Assembly: GCF_001931755.2 (NCBI RefSeq)
Contig: NZ_CP015510.2
Span: forward strand, 186,001-250,000
Reading direction: 5' to 3'
Origin: Wolbachia endosymbiont of Folsomia candida
Lineage (GTDB): Bacteria > Pseudomonadota > Alphaproteobacteria > Rickettsiales > Anaplasmataceae
DNA length: 64,000 bases
A program made the position numbers and the translations under genes. The notes under the pieces are model-generated. The model ran no database searches. It was not told where the DNA came from and saw only the letters and a list, made by a program, of their open reading frames with translations. This document shows, one piece after another, positions 52,698-61,840 of this stretch (within the stretch, counting starts at the first letter, position 1; each line of letters opens with the position of its first letter).

Positions 52698-54146
52698 ATG
52701 AATCAAAAATTAAAGCAGTTTTTAATTATTTCAGGATATATTTTACTAGGTGTTTCTGCTTTCGCAGTAATGATTTTATTTGAGTATTTACTTGATTTAT
52801 TTCTTGATACACTTCATGCATTTTTCCTTGCAAAAACTTCAAGTGAAGTCTTAACTTTTTTTGCATCACTTGCTGTGTTGCTTTCTGTTTGTGTTGCATG
52901 CTACCAAATACATAAAATATGTTCCTTTTTTACAGAAAAAATTGCAAGTGGATATCAGTCTTTTAAAAATGAAAATAGTGATGATAATATTTTTTCTGAA
53001 GTATATAACGATCCAACAATAGGTATAAAAGATAAGATTTTGTTTTTCTCTATATACTTAATATATTGTATTCAGTTGCCATTTTTATATTGTGCATCGA
53101 AGGTATCAGAGCTTAGTAGAATAATGGTATCAGTGGATAGGCTGATAGGTGCTAAAATAGCTCTTGTGTTAATAAACGCTATACTACTAATTCCAGTAGC
53201 AATCCTTGAGCTGATAAAATACCCACTAATAAAACTCTTTTCACCTTTGGGCTTGAATGTTAAGCAGCTTAGCTTTTTATTCAATGTGAGTGATGTAGGG
53301 ACCGATAGTCAGAGTGTGCATACAAGAAGTTTTGAGGAAATTGTTATTAAATGTGCTAAAGAGCTGAAGGAAAAGCATGGCACTCCTTCAAATGAGCTAG
53401 ATAAAGAATTTAAAGATCACATAAATAGTTTAGATGAGTTTACAAGTGAGCAGAAGCAAAGAATGTTTGGAACTTACTTTAATCCAAATAGTATTTGGAG
53501 AAATTGGGTTTCTGAAGGGGTAACTGTCGGAATGACAGTAACACAAGCTGTAAATCTAGTTTTAACTGTAGCTAGGGAACAGAATCTAGATATAGAGCTC
53601 TTAAAAGCTATTCTGGTAGTTAGATTTCAAGAAAGTAATGGATTATGTGGAGGGGGAATGTTTAACCGCGTTATCTATTCATTAAGTAGCCTTGAGGCAG
53701 AAAATAACTTCGCAGCTCAATTAGGGCCTCAGTTGATAGGGGGGTTAGCTCGTGATGTTACCAGAAGTTTTTTTCAAAAATATGTTGGTAAACACTTTCA
53801 CAGAATAAAAGTACTAAAAGAAAATTTTGATGATCTCTATTCTCCTGGTTCTGAAGTGAATTTAAGCAACTTAAGTGATGAAGTAAAAAATGATATTTGT
53901 TCCATAAGAAAAGATATAAAAGAGTTTGTATTCAGAGAGCTTTATATAAAATTTTATGATGATTACGGGCAGCATATTCAAAGAGGACCTATAAAACAAA
54001 GGTTGAGAGAGTTAATAACAGATGAACTTCTAGACTCAACAATATATAATATTATAGATGATGTAGAAATTCCTCAAGAACCTTCTACTTACTTTGAAAG
54101 AGTGAAAACGTTTTGTGCAAGTCATGCAAGGTTTTCCGCTGCTTAA
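52698..54146 (+). CDS. hypothetical multi-pass membrane protein
   Basis: About 482 residues from ATG at 52698 (GAGG five bases upstream). Hydrophobic segments near 8-33, 50-75, 118-140 and 165-190 suggest four membrane helices in the N-terminal 200 residues; the remaining ~280 residues are soluble, helical and charged (FEEIVIKCAKELKEKHG..., GTYFNPNSIWRNWVSEGVTVGMTVTQAVNLVL..., DEVKNDICSIRKDIKEFVFRELYIKFYDDYGQ). No family recognised. Could be an inner-membrane protein with a large cytoplasmic domain. Confidence 0.7.
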   Translation: MNQKLKQFLIISGYILLGVSAFAVMILFEYLLDLFLDTLHAFFLAKTSSEVLTFFASLAVLLSVCVACYQIHKICSFFTEKIASGYQSFKNENSDDNIFSEVYNDPTIGIKDKILFFSIYLIYCIQLPFLYCASKVSELSRIMVSVDRLIGAKIALVLINAILLIPVAILELIKYPLIKLFSPLGLNVKQLSFLFNVSDVGTDSQSVHTRSFEEIVIKCAKELKEKHGTPSNELDKEFKDHINSLDEFTSEQKQRMFGTYFNPNSIWRNWVSEGVTVGMTVTQAVNLVLTVAREQNLDIELLKAILVVRFQESNGLCGGGMFNRVIYSLSSLEAENNFAAQLGPQLIGGLARDVTRSFFQKYVGKHFHRIKVLKENFDDLYSPGSEVNLSNLSDEVKNDICSIRKDIKEFVFRELYIKFYDDYGQHIQRGPIKQRLRELITDELLDSTIYNIIDDVEIPQEPSTYFERVKTFCASHARFSAA

Positions 54147-54819
54147 TTTATAGGTTTTGTGCTATAGCAGCAATTTTTTTTACTTGAACTGTAAAAAATT
54201 ACTTCCGCATGTTCAAAAGTCTCATTATAGTGGCAATAGAGAGAGGCTTTTTGAACTTAAGTTCATCCACTCTTTGGTGTCACTTCAGTGCACACCATAT
54301 TTTCATCCAAGTAGCCCTAAAGTTGTCATCCCAGTAGGTTCTAAGGGTGTCATCCGGCTTTGTTGCATCGCTACGCAAAGATTTGAAATTATTAATAAAA
54401 CTTTCCCTTTTTTCGTCATCCGAGTAGCGGACACTGGGATCTAGCAAGCGAAGGTTGCATATAATACGTTTTAGCATTGAATATATACAAATAGATTCTA
54501 GCGTCACGCGCTAGAATGACAAAGGCGTGTAGTATTTTTGAGCTATGCAACAAAGCCGGATGACACCAGTAGTTGAGGCTTAACACCCATTCTATCGCTT
54601 TACGGGATGTTCGTACAGTTGTGTGTCGTAGCACTGGAATGACATCAACGGTTATATGCATTAAACTAGAAGTTCGTACAGTTGTGTGTCCGCTACTCGG
54701 ATGACAAGAAGAGATGCTGGAATGGCAAAAGGTCTGCCACTTACATGACAAGGTAAAGAGATATTGGAATCTAAATTTACCACATTACAAATTTCATTTT
54801 ATTTTCAAAGGAGGCTATT
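54147..54819. repeat. ~670-bp repeat-filled intergenic region
   Basis: No credible gene. Holds a GTCATCCCAGTAGG fragment, a solo IS5-like end CTTTGTTGCATCGC at about 54358, the GGGATCTAGCAAGCGAAGG segment at 54436, a TAGCGTCACGCGCTA palindrome at about 54499, GCTATGCAACAAAGCC at 54543, and two GTTCGTACAGTTGTGTGTC segments. The last 60 bp lead into the capsid gene. Confidence 0.6.
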
Positions 54820-56073
54820 ATGTCACTAACTGATATCGCTCACCGTATTAATGAATTATCTTCATCATGGGAGCAATTTAAATTAATAAATGATCGCAAA
54901 CTAAAAGAAATTGAAAGCAAAGGGCGTCCTGACTCTGGAACGATTGAGCAGCTCTGCAGAGTAAATAATGCCATAGATAGCTGCAAAGAGCGTTTAGATT
55001 TGATCGAAACAGCAGTGCAGCGGCCGGAGGTAAATACAGATTTTAGCACAAGCGATAAATACTTTACTGATTACATCCGCAATGGAACGTCAAATGTATT
55101 ATCACAGAAAACTCTAAGTGGAAGTAGCAAAGAGACGGGAGGATACTTAATTGCGCCACATATTTTGAAACGTATAAACAAATGTGTGACTGATTCATCT
55201 CCAATGCGGCAAATATGTTCTACTCAAAAAATTTCTACTGAAACATTAGATTGCATTGTAGAAAATTGTGATCGTGCTTGGGCTGGTTGGAGTGGCGAAA
55301 CAGTGCCTGATGAAGAGAAAGGTGGGAAGAAGTCAAAATATGATTTTAACAGGGACACTGAGACACCTAAAATTAAAAAAATCTCTATCACAACTTACGA
55401 GTTATACGCTCAACCACAAATATCACAAAAGCTACTTGATGATGCATTTGTTGATGTTGAAAGTTGGTTAGTTGAAAAAGTTGTTGAGACTTTTAGCACA
55501 GAAGAAAATGAAGCTTTTATCAAAGGTAATGGGACTTTGCAGCCTAAAGGGATTTTAACTTACGAAGATGGAAAAAATTATGGTGAAATAGAGCAAGTTA
55601 AAAGCGGTAAGCTGGATAGCGATTCTATAATGATATTATATTATTCTCTGAATGAATATTACTCCAAAAATGCATCATTTCTAATGAATAGAAGTACGCT
55701 TAAGGATGTTAGATTACTTAAATCTCAATCTGGCCAATATCTCTGGCAACCAAGTTTGTCACTTGAAGCACCAGATACGTTAATGGGAGTTCCTGTATAC
55801 CAATCTGCTAACATGCCGCCTGCACCGATTGAAGCAGAAAGTAAAGATGGCAAGTGGCTTCCGATTATTGCAGTGGCAGATTTTAAACAAGCTTATAAAA
55901 TTGTAGATAGCAGAGGAATGAAAATCTTAAGAGATCCTTACACTAATAAACCGTATATTAGATTTTTTATCACTAAGCGGGTAGGGGGAGAGGCTGTCAA
56001 TACGAATGCTATTAAATTATTAAAGATTGGACCTGCAACTGACACTACAACTGAACCTGCAAAAACTCAATAA
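54820..56073 (+). CDS. HK97-type phage major capsid protein (orphan)
   Basis: 417 residues, preceded by a strong AAAGGAGG. N-terminal ~95 residues are a helical scaffold-like delta domain (RKLKEIESKGRPDSGTIEQLCRVNNAIDSCKERL), then the HK97 capsid fold: TGGYLIAPHILKRINKCVTDSSPMRQICS, WSGETVPDEEK (E-loop region), KKISITTYELYAQPQISQKLLDD, NEAFIKGNGTLQPKGIL, FLMNRSTLKDVRLLKSQSGQYLWQPSL and IRFFITKRVGG. No portal, protease, terminase or tail gene is nearby, so it is not a WO prophage block. A relic of a rickettsial gene-transfer-agent-like cluster is plausible. Confidence 0.88.
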   Translation: MSLTDIAHRINELSSSWEQFKLINDRKLKEIESKGRPDSGTIEQLCRVNNAIDSCKERLDLIETAVQRPEVNTDFSTSDKYFTDYIRNGTSNVLSQKTLSGSSKETGGYLIAPHILKRINKCVTDSSPMRQICSTQKISTETLDCIVENCDRAWAGWSGETVPDEEKGGKKSKYDFNRDTETPKIKKISITTYELYAQPQISQKLLDDAFVDVESWLVEKVVETFSTEENEAFIKGNGTLQPKGILTYEDGKNYGEIEQVKSGKLDSDSIMILYYSLNEYYSKNASFLMNRSTLKDVRLLKSQSGQYLWQPSLSLEAPDTLMGVPVYQSANMPPAPIEAESKDGKWLPIIAVADFKQAYKIVDSRGMKILRDPYTNKPYIRFFITKRVGGEAVNTNAIKLLKIGPATDTTTEPAKTQ

Positions 56074-56148
56074 TCAATCTTCTCACTCTACGCAGTTATT
56101 CTTTTTGATGTGTAATATGGTACATTTGCTACTTTAAAGAGAAAAATG

Positions 56149-56176
56149 TTGACAAGTTATAGAATAAATGTAATAA
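56149..56176 (+). promoter_or_regulatory. promoter of repeat-domain family gene (copy A)
   Basis: TTGACA (56149-56154), 16-bp spacer AGTTATAG..., TAATAA (56171-56176). The same arrangement with nearly the same spacer precedes the paralogue at 59469, so it is conserved within the family. Confidence 0.65.
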
Positions 56177-56213
56177 TTTAAGTTAATTTATTATTAATTT
56201 AAAGGAGTAAAGT

Positions 56214-57494
56214 ATGAAAGGAGTAAAAGAAGAAAAAAAGACTTTGTGGAGTCGTTTCACAAGCTGGTTAGGGGAGATTTTTAGTGCTATTAAAAAATTG
56301 TTTTCTAGTAATAAAAGTAAAACAACTGTTGTTGCTGAATCTAGCAATGTAATACCAACGCCAACTGAAGGTAAAGGTGTGGAAGCTGTTCAACAACAGG
56401 TAACTACAGAACCTGCTGTGGAAACGCCACAACAGCAACCTAAAGATGCAACACCTGAAGTGGTTAAACCAGAAAAAGATGGTAATAATGGAAGTTCTGA
56501 TCCAGAACAGACTGAGAAGCCTAAAGCGGTAGAAAAACTTGCTCAAGGTGAAGATGGCAGTAAGGGAGATCCTAAACAAACTGATGCTAAAGGTGATCCA
56601 CAAGGTAAACCTGACCTGCCAGAGAAACCTGTTCTAGCTAACGGTAAGGAAAAAACGAAGTCAGGGGTTATAAACGTTGATGGTCAAGAATTAAAAGTAG
56701 TTGTGCCAGAAGGTGATCAATCTCGTGTATCTGACACTCCATTGTACCGGAGAGCTTTTAATGCTTTTACAAGCTGGTTTTCTAGTAATAAAAGTAAAGC
56801 AACTGCTGCTGCTCAACCAAACGTCGTAACACCAGAGCAACCTCAAGATAAAGGTGATGGACCTGCAATACCTACTACTGGGTTGCAACAAGAGCCTGAA
56901 GTGAAAGTAACTGAAGAAGTTACACAAGGGAAAGGTGGCAATAATGGAGATCCTAATCCAGAAAAAACTGGTGCTAAAGGTGGTCCACAAGGTGAATCTG
57001 ACCTACCAAAAAAACCTGTTCCAGCTAACGGTAAGAAAAAACCGAAGTTAGGGTTTATAAAAGTTGATGATGATGGTAATGTACAATTAGTTGTTCACAA
57101 AAGTTGTAAATCTCGTATCGAGAGCACTGTAGATCCAATCTTAGGATATTGGATATATGTTATAATTGGCGGAAAAGCATATTGTGTTACTGGTAATCCT
57201 TGTTCTACAACTATGGGAGAAGATGAATCCTTCTCTGTTACCTCAATGAGGGAGCAAGGAGCTGATAACAAAGATGAATGTTATGATATACCTAAAATAA
57301 TAAGCAAGTTAGGTTTAGGTGATACAATCACGAGTGTTGGGATAACTCATATATCTGATGTTATAATTACACCTGAAGTTAAAAGCCCTATTGCAAATGG
57401 TAATACACCATTCTCAGAAGTTGTTACTCCAAACCCACAACAAGTTGTTGGTAATGGTCTATCTGCACCTAAAGTTGGTAGTTCTAGATCATAA
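56214..57494 (+). CDS. repeat-domain family protein A (unknown)
   Basis: 426 residues, AAAGGAG six bases upstream. N-terminal amphipathic/aromatic segment (TLWSRFTSWLGEIFSAIKKLFSSNKSK), a long Pro/Gln/Lys/Glu-rich disordered region, a partial repeat (GVINVDGQELKVVVPEG), a second copy of the N-terminal segment near 185 (AFNAFTSWFSSNKSKATAAAQ), more disordered sequence, and one complete ~100-residue globular module at about 280-385 (LGFIKVDDDGNVQLVV...YVIIGGKAYCVTG...ESFSVTSM...KLGLGD...VGITHIS). So the gene contains an internal duplication. No signal peptide. Paralogous to the 59469 gene and the gene at the right window edge. Function unknown. Confidence 0.8.
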   Translation: MKGVKEEKKTLWSRFTSWLGEIFSAIKKLFSSNKSKTTVVAESSNVIPTPTEGKGVEAVQQQVTTEPAVETPQQQPKDATPEVVKPEKDGNNGSSDPEQTEKPKAVEKLAQGEDGSKGDPKQTDAKGDPQGKPDLPEKPVLANGKEKTKSGVINVDGQELKVVVPEGDQSRVSDTPLYRRAFNAFTSWFSSNKSKATAAAQPNVVTPEQPQDKGDGPAIPTTGLQQEPEVKVTEEVTQGKGGNNGDPNPEKTGAKGGPQGESDLPKKPVPANGKKKPKLGFIKVDDDGNVQLVVHKSCKSRIESTVDPILGYWIYVIIGGKAYCVTGNPCSTTMGEDESFSVTSMREQGADNKDECYDIPKIISKLGLGDTITSVGITHISDVIITPEVKSPIANGNTPFSEVVTPNPQQVVGNGLSAPKVGSSRS

Positions 57495-57520
57495 TCACTA
57501 TAACAAACTCTTCTACAAAG

Positions 57521-57548
57521 GAGCACCTCTTCAGGTGCTCTTTTTTTA
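57521..57548 (+). terminator. terminator of family gene A
   Basis: GAGCACCT (57521-57528), loop CTTC, AGGTGCTC (57533-57540), then eight T. Homologous in position and sequence to the terminator of the third paralogue (63461-63495), with paired changes in the stem. Confidence 0.9.
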
Positions 57549-57600
57549 TATACACAAACCATTAATCAGATAGAATTGCGAGTATAGTTTTTTTACTTCG

Positions 57601-58959
57601 ATGCTTTTCAACTCTATAGTTCTAGGATCAAGTTTCGTTTGTTTACTACTCTTCTTATATATAATCATAAAAAAGAATAGAAGATTAAATGAGGAGAAAA
57701 TAAAATCGGTGAATCTTGAGGGTAATTTATGTAAATTAGAGTATGAACTTCAAGAAAAAAAACAAATACTGCTCACAAAGGATGAGGAAATAGTGAACTT
57801 AAGAATCAGAAAAGCTGAGCTTGAAGTAACTTTGCAGAAGGAGCGTGATGAGAAGGAGAGAGAAATAGAGTTGCTCACAAAAGCAGAGGAAAGATTAACA
57901 AATACTTTTAAAGCGCTTTCTCTTGATGCTTTGCAGGTAAATAACAATAATTTTTTGAATCTTGCAAAGGAAGTCATCGATAATAAATTGAAAGAAACAG
58001 CTAGTGATTTTAATAAAAGACAAGCAACGATCAACGAAGTTGTAACTCCAATAAAAGAAAAATTAGAAAAATTTGACCATGAAATACGTGAGCTGGAGAA
58101 AGAAAGAGTGGGGGCCTATGAAGGTTTAAAGGAGCAAATTGGAGCGCTGATGAATCAAACTTCTAATTTAGCTAATGCTTTAAGAAAACCTCATATTAGA
58201 GGAAAATGGGGTGAAATGCAGTTAAAAAGAGTGGTTGAAATGGCTGGAATGATAGAATACTGTGATTTTTTAATTCAGCCATCAGTAATTGATAAGAGTG
58301 ACGACAATTTATTACGTCCTGATTTGATAATCAAAATGCCATCTGGAAAGCAAATAATAATAGATGCTAAAGTGCCACTTGATTCTTACATGGACGCTAT
58401 ATCACAAAATGATTTGCAAATACAAAAGGAAAAATTGAAGGATCATTCGTTGGCAATAAAAAAGCATATAAATGATTTAGGCAAAAAAGAATACTGGAAT
58501 CAATTTGAAAATACGCCAGAGCTTGTGGTTTTATTTCTCACAGGGGAGGGGGCTTTCAGTGCAGCACTTGAATATGAGCCTGCTTTGATAGAGATTGGAG
58601 TGGAAAAAAGAGTGATTATTGCAACACCTATTACTTTAATTGCGCTCTTAAGAGCTATAGCGTATGGGTGGAAACAAGAGATGATAGCCGAAAGTGCGAA
58701 AAAAATCAGTGAGCTCGGACATATATTATATGAGCGCATTTGCACCATGGGTGAGAATTTTGATAATTTGCGTAAGAGTTTAAAGAGTGCTGTGGATAAT
58801 TATAATAAAACTGCTGGTTCGCTTGAAGCAAGGGTATTTCCTGCTGCTCGGGAGTTTAATAAGCTCGGTATACATTCAAAAAACAAAGAATTAAGCGTTG
58901 CAAAAGATTTGGAATTTTTACCACGCAATTTGCATGTTGAAGAATTGCAAACTGATTAA
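57601..58959 (+). CDS. rmuC: DNA recombination protein RmuC
   Basis: 452 residues. N-terminal membrane anchor ([23 protein letters not shown]), a long coiled coil (about 30-150), then the RmuC nuclease-like domain: [24 protein letters not shown] near 195, [27 protein letters not shown] near 240 (PD-(D/E)XK core: Asp and D-A-K), and [16 protein letters not shown] near 305. Thought to limit inversions at short repeats, a relevant activity in so repeat-rich a genome (inference). Confidence 0.93.
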   Translation: MLFNSIVLGSSFVCLLLFLYIIIKKNRRLNEEKIKSVNLEGNLCKLEYELQEKKQILLTKDEEIVNLRIRKAELEVTLQKERDEKEREIELLTKAEERLTNTFKALSLDALQVNNNNFLNLAKEVIDNKLKETASDFNKRQATINEVVTPIKEKLEKFDHEIRELEKERVGAYEGLKEQIGALMNQTSNLANALRKPHIRGKWGEMQLKRVVEMAGMIEYCDFLIQPSVIDKSDDNLLRPDLIIKMPSGKQIIIDAKVPLDSYMDAISQNDLQIQKEKLKDHSLAIKKHINDLGKKEYWNQFENTPELVVLFLTGEGAFSAALEYEPALIEIGVEKRVIIATPITLIALLRAIAYGWKQEMIAESAKKISELGHILYERICTMGENFDNLRKSLKSAVDNYNKTAGSLEARVFPAAREFNKLGIHSKNKELSVAKDLEFLPRNLHVEELQTD

Positions 58960-58984
58960 GTTATATATAGCTTGGATATGTAAG

Positions 58985-59404
58985 GTGTCTTCCCAGTGTC
59001 GACGCACACAACTGTACGAACGTCTAATTTAGCGAGAAAGTAAACTAAAAACATCAACCTTTGGTGTCATTCCAGCGCGTGACGCTGGAATCTAGTCTTC
59101 TTACTTAATAATTTCATCATATAAACCTTTTGCAGTTATATAAATATAATAGTTTTTCATATATAATGAATAAATTTACTGGATTCCAGTGTCGTAGCAC
59201 TGGGATCTAGCAAGCGAAGGTTGCATATAATACGTCGTTGGCATTGAAAATACGGAAATGGATTCCAGCGTCACGCGCTGGAATGACACCCCGGTAGTTG
59301 ATACTTAATGTCTGTCTTATCGCTTTACGGGATGTTCATGCAGTTGTGTGCATGACACTGGGATCTAGCTAAAAACTCAAATGGCAACTAATGAGATAAA
59401 ATAG
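58985..59404. repeat. ~400-bp repeat-filled intergenic region
   Basis: No gene. Includes GTACGAACGTCTAATTTAGCGAG, GTGTCATTCCAGCGCGTGACGCTGGAATC palindrome at about 59070, the GGGATCTAGCAAGCGAAGG segment, a CCAGCGTCACGCGCTGG palindrome at about 59265, and TTTACGGGATGTTC. Also a ~70-bp segment (TTTCATATATAATGAATAAATTTACTGGA) duplicated from 12.28-12.32 kb. Confidence 0.6.
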
Positions 59405-59432
59405 TTGATAAGTTATAGATTATATGTAATAA
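59405..59432 (+). promoter_or_regulatory. promoter of repeat-domain family gene (copy B)
   Basis: TTGATA (59405-59410), 16-bp spacer, TAATAA (59427-59432); matches the promoter at 56149-56176 nearly base for base, including the AGTTATAGA start of the spacer. Confidence 0.62.
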
Positions 59433-59468
59433 TTAAGTATTAATATTTTTTATTTTAAGGAGTAAAAT

Positions 59469-61772
59469 ATGAAAGATTCAAAATCAGAAGAAGGAAAAAA
59501 GACTGTGTGGGATCGTTTTACAAGCTTGGTTTCGAAAACCTTGAGTTTTCTTGGCAAGTATACAGGCATTTCATGGGTTTTAGGTGGAATTTCGTCAGTC
59601 TTGAAGAGTGTATTTGGTAGTAAGGGTGCTGGAAAAGAAGGTGCTGCTACACCAGAAAGTAAAGCACCACAAAATTATGGTGCTGGTAGAGCAGATGGCG
59701 TTGCAAGACCAAAAGGTGATGGTATTGAAGCTGTTTCACAAGCGAAGTTTAGTAGTGACGAAAATAGTCTGCTATTAATTATAACCGAGCAACGTTATAG
59801 GGATCTTAAAAATAATTATCAAAATAAAGATAATAAAGAAGAATTTTGTGCGTTTGTACAATGTGATGGTGAAAATCTTCGTATTACTGGTTTTTATGAA
59901 ACGCAGAAAGATGTGAGTGATGGAAAGAAAGCTATATCTGTAACATCAGTAAAGAATGAAAAAGCCAGTGAAGCGTATGTAAAAAAAGAACTATCAGAAA
60001 TGAAGACTAAGGTGGGCTTAGATGACAACAGAAGGTTTATTGAAATCACTAAGATGTCTCCAGAGCCATTTAATCCCGTAGTTTCAAGCCATAAATCTGC
60101 ACCTGCTGCAGAAAAAGTAAGTGCTGTTGTTAAGCCAGAAGGTAATGGTAAAGGACATGAGAAGAAAGTGAGTGTATCTAATTCAGCGAGTGCAGATGAC
60201 GCTGCAAAACCAGACGGTAAAACACCAGAATCACCTAAAGGTAATGGTAAAGGACATGAGAATGGATCTAGAACAGTGGAACAACAATCTGAAACGCCTA
60301 AAGTGTCTGAAAAAGGCGGACAGGTGAATGATGGCAACACTGAAACAGGTGCTAAACCACCTGTAAAACCTCAAGGTAATGTTCATAAAGCACAGAATCC
60401 TGAAGATGCTGCAAAGGGAAAAATTGTTTACGGTTTTATACAAATCGTTAAGGAAGAAACCTTTAGTGTTGAGGTTGGATCAACATTTAATGATAGGTTA
60501 ATATTAAAATTGCCAAAAAAGGAAGATTTAGCAAATTATTCCAAAAAACAGGGTAAATCAGGAAAATATTCTGCGTATGTAGAATGTGATGAAAAAGCGT
60601 ACCAAATTACTGTTAAAGATGTTAGAATAAGTACACTGCAAGGTTTAGATGAGCAGTGGAGGGAGTGGAATGTTTTCTCTATCGATTCAGTGAAACCTCA
60701 AGATGCTGAAGATGTATCTTGCGAGTTGAAGCGAATGAAAGAAATTTTAAATTGGAATGATAGTAAAGAAACTATTATGGTAACTAAAATATCTCCAAAT
60801 CCAATTGAACTTGGAGTTGAAAGCTCTGAATCTGTGCCTGTAGTGAAAAAAGGATCAGAAGAATTTTCTGGAAAAATTGTTCCTTCTAAGCATCTATCAG
60901 TGTTAGAATTACACTTAACACATAAAAATTATAAGAAATTACAAGGATGTAAAAATCCAGCTAAACCTGAGGAATTTTGTGTACTTATGGAATGTGCTAA
61001 TGGCAAATTCCATATCACTGGTAATTATGGGTCGAAGAGAACATTGCATGGTTCTATAATAGCTATAGATTCAGTAACAGATAAAGATGGTGAAACTGTA
61101 CGTTACACTGAAAAAGAAGGAATGCAAAAAATTCAGGAAATGCTAGGTCTAGTTGGTACAGAAGAGATTGAGGTAACTAGCATATCTAAAGCTCAAGTTG
61201 CACCTAAAGTTTCAAGCTCTGAATCTGCTGCTCCTAAGTTATCCGAAGCTAAAAAACCAGAGAATAGGTCTAAGCCAGTAAAGCCAACTAAAAAACCTAA
61301 AACGCCTCAAAAAAGCAGACAAGCGGGAGGAGGAAGTTCTGAATCATCTAACGGTAATCAAGAGAAGTTTGTAGGATCTATAAAAGTTGAAGGTGATAAC
61401 TTAAAATTAGTTGTGCCAAAGAAGAAAGTGTTTTTTATTGAGAACAATAGTAATCTGCTATATGTACAATGTGGTAATAATGTACTTCGTATTACTTGTA
61501 ATGGTGGATATCATATGAGTGATGGAGACGGTGAGTGCTTTTCTATAAACTCAGTAGCAATGAAAGATGGTGCCAGTGTATCCTCTAAATTAGGTGAGAT
61601 GAGAGACAAGTTAGGTTTAAAGGAAACAACAACAGAGGTTAATGTAACTATTATGTCTCCAAAAAAGGCTACTGAAGCTACAAGCACTGCGAATGGTAGT
61701 CAGCCAAACCCATCAGTTACTAATACGGATCCAAAACAACAATTTGTTTTTGGTAGGCGTCTTACCTTGTAG
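59469..61772 (+). CDS. repeat-domain family protein B (unknown), four modules
   Basis: 767 residues, AAGGAG upstream. N-terminal amphipathic/hydrophobic segment like protein A (TVWDRFTSLVSKTLSFLGKYTGISWVLGGISSVLKSVFGSK), then four modules of ~100-130 residues at about 95-205, 317-450, 468-582 and 635-740, separated by disordered Pro/Lys/Glu linkers with 'KPEGNGKGHEK'-type repeats. Each module has the same skeleton: a strand pair with a Cys (FCAFVQCDGENLRITG, YSAYVECDEKAYQITV, FCVLMECANGKFHITG, LLYVQCGNNVLRITC), then ISV.SV / FSI.SV, a helix ending L..M...LGL, and a final (V/I)T.(I/M)SP. No known domain recognised, no signal peptide. Likely a Wolbachia-specific secreted or intracellular adaptor; function unknown. 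Confidence 0.8.
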   Translation: MKDSKSEEGKKTVWDRFTSLVSKTLSFLGKYTGISWVLGGISSVLKSVFGSKGAGKEGAATPESKAPQNYGAGRADGVARPKGDGIEAVSQAKFSSDENSLLLIITEQRYRDLKNNYQNKDNKEEFCAFVQCDGENLRITGFYETQKDVSDGKKAISVTSVKNEKASEAYVKKELSEMKTKVGLDDNRRFIEITKMSPEPFNPVVSSHKSAPAAEKVSAVVKPEGNGKGHEKKVSVSNSASADDAAKPDGKTPESPKGNGKGHENGSRTVEQQSETPKVSEKGGQVNDGNTETGAKPPVKPQGNVHKAQNPEDAAKGKIVYGFIQIVKEETFSVEVGSTFNDRLILKLPKKEDLANYSKKQGKSGKYSAYVECDEKAYQITVKDVRISTLQGLDEQWREWNVFSIDSVKPQDAEDVSCELKRMKEILNWNDSKETIMVTKISPNPIELGVESSESVPVVKKGSEEFSGKIVPSKHLSVLELHLTHKNYKKLQGCKNPAKPEEFCVLMECANGKFHITGNYGSKRTLHGSIIAIDSVTDKDGETVRYTEKEGMQKIQEMLGLVGTEEIEVTSISKAQVAPKVSSSESAAPKLSEAKKPENRSKPVKPTKKPKTPQKSRQAGGGSSESSNGNQEKFVGSIKVEGDNLKLVVPKKKVFFIENNSNLLYVQCGNNVLRITCNGGYHMSDGDGECFSINSVAMKDGASVSSKLGEMRDKLGLKETTTEVNVTIMSPKKATEATSTANGSQPNPSVTNTDPKQQFVFGRRLTL

Positions 61773-61798
61773 AATAAACAATCATTCGCAAACTCTTC

Positions 61799-61832
61799 AC
61801 AAAGAAGCACCTTATTCTATGTGCTTCTTTGT
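61799..61832. terminator. hairpin between family gene B and the ankyrin gene
   Basis: 12-bp perfect stem ACAAAGAAGCAC / GTGCTTCTTTGT (61799-61810 and 61821-61832), 10-nt loop. Short T-run, and A-rich upstream, so it could serve both converging genes. The preceding CAAACTCTTCACAAAG matches the other two paralogues' 3' regions. Confidence 0.65.
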
Positions 61833-61840
61833 CATCATAT

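Noticed and set aside
52689..54146. Cytoplasmic-incompatibility (cif) type gene
   Set aside because: No OTU, Ulp1 or nuclease motifs visible and no two-gene arrangement; it is a multi-pass membrane protein of unknown family. No cif-like gene was seen in the window.
54157..54751. Open frames in the repeat region before the capsid gene
   Set aside because: Composed of palindromic repeats read through in several frames; not supported as genes.
54820..56073. Start of a WO prophage
   Set aside because: Only the capsid gene is present; no other phage structural, recombinase or eukaryotic-association-module genes lie around it.
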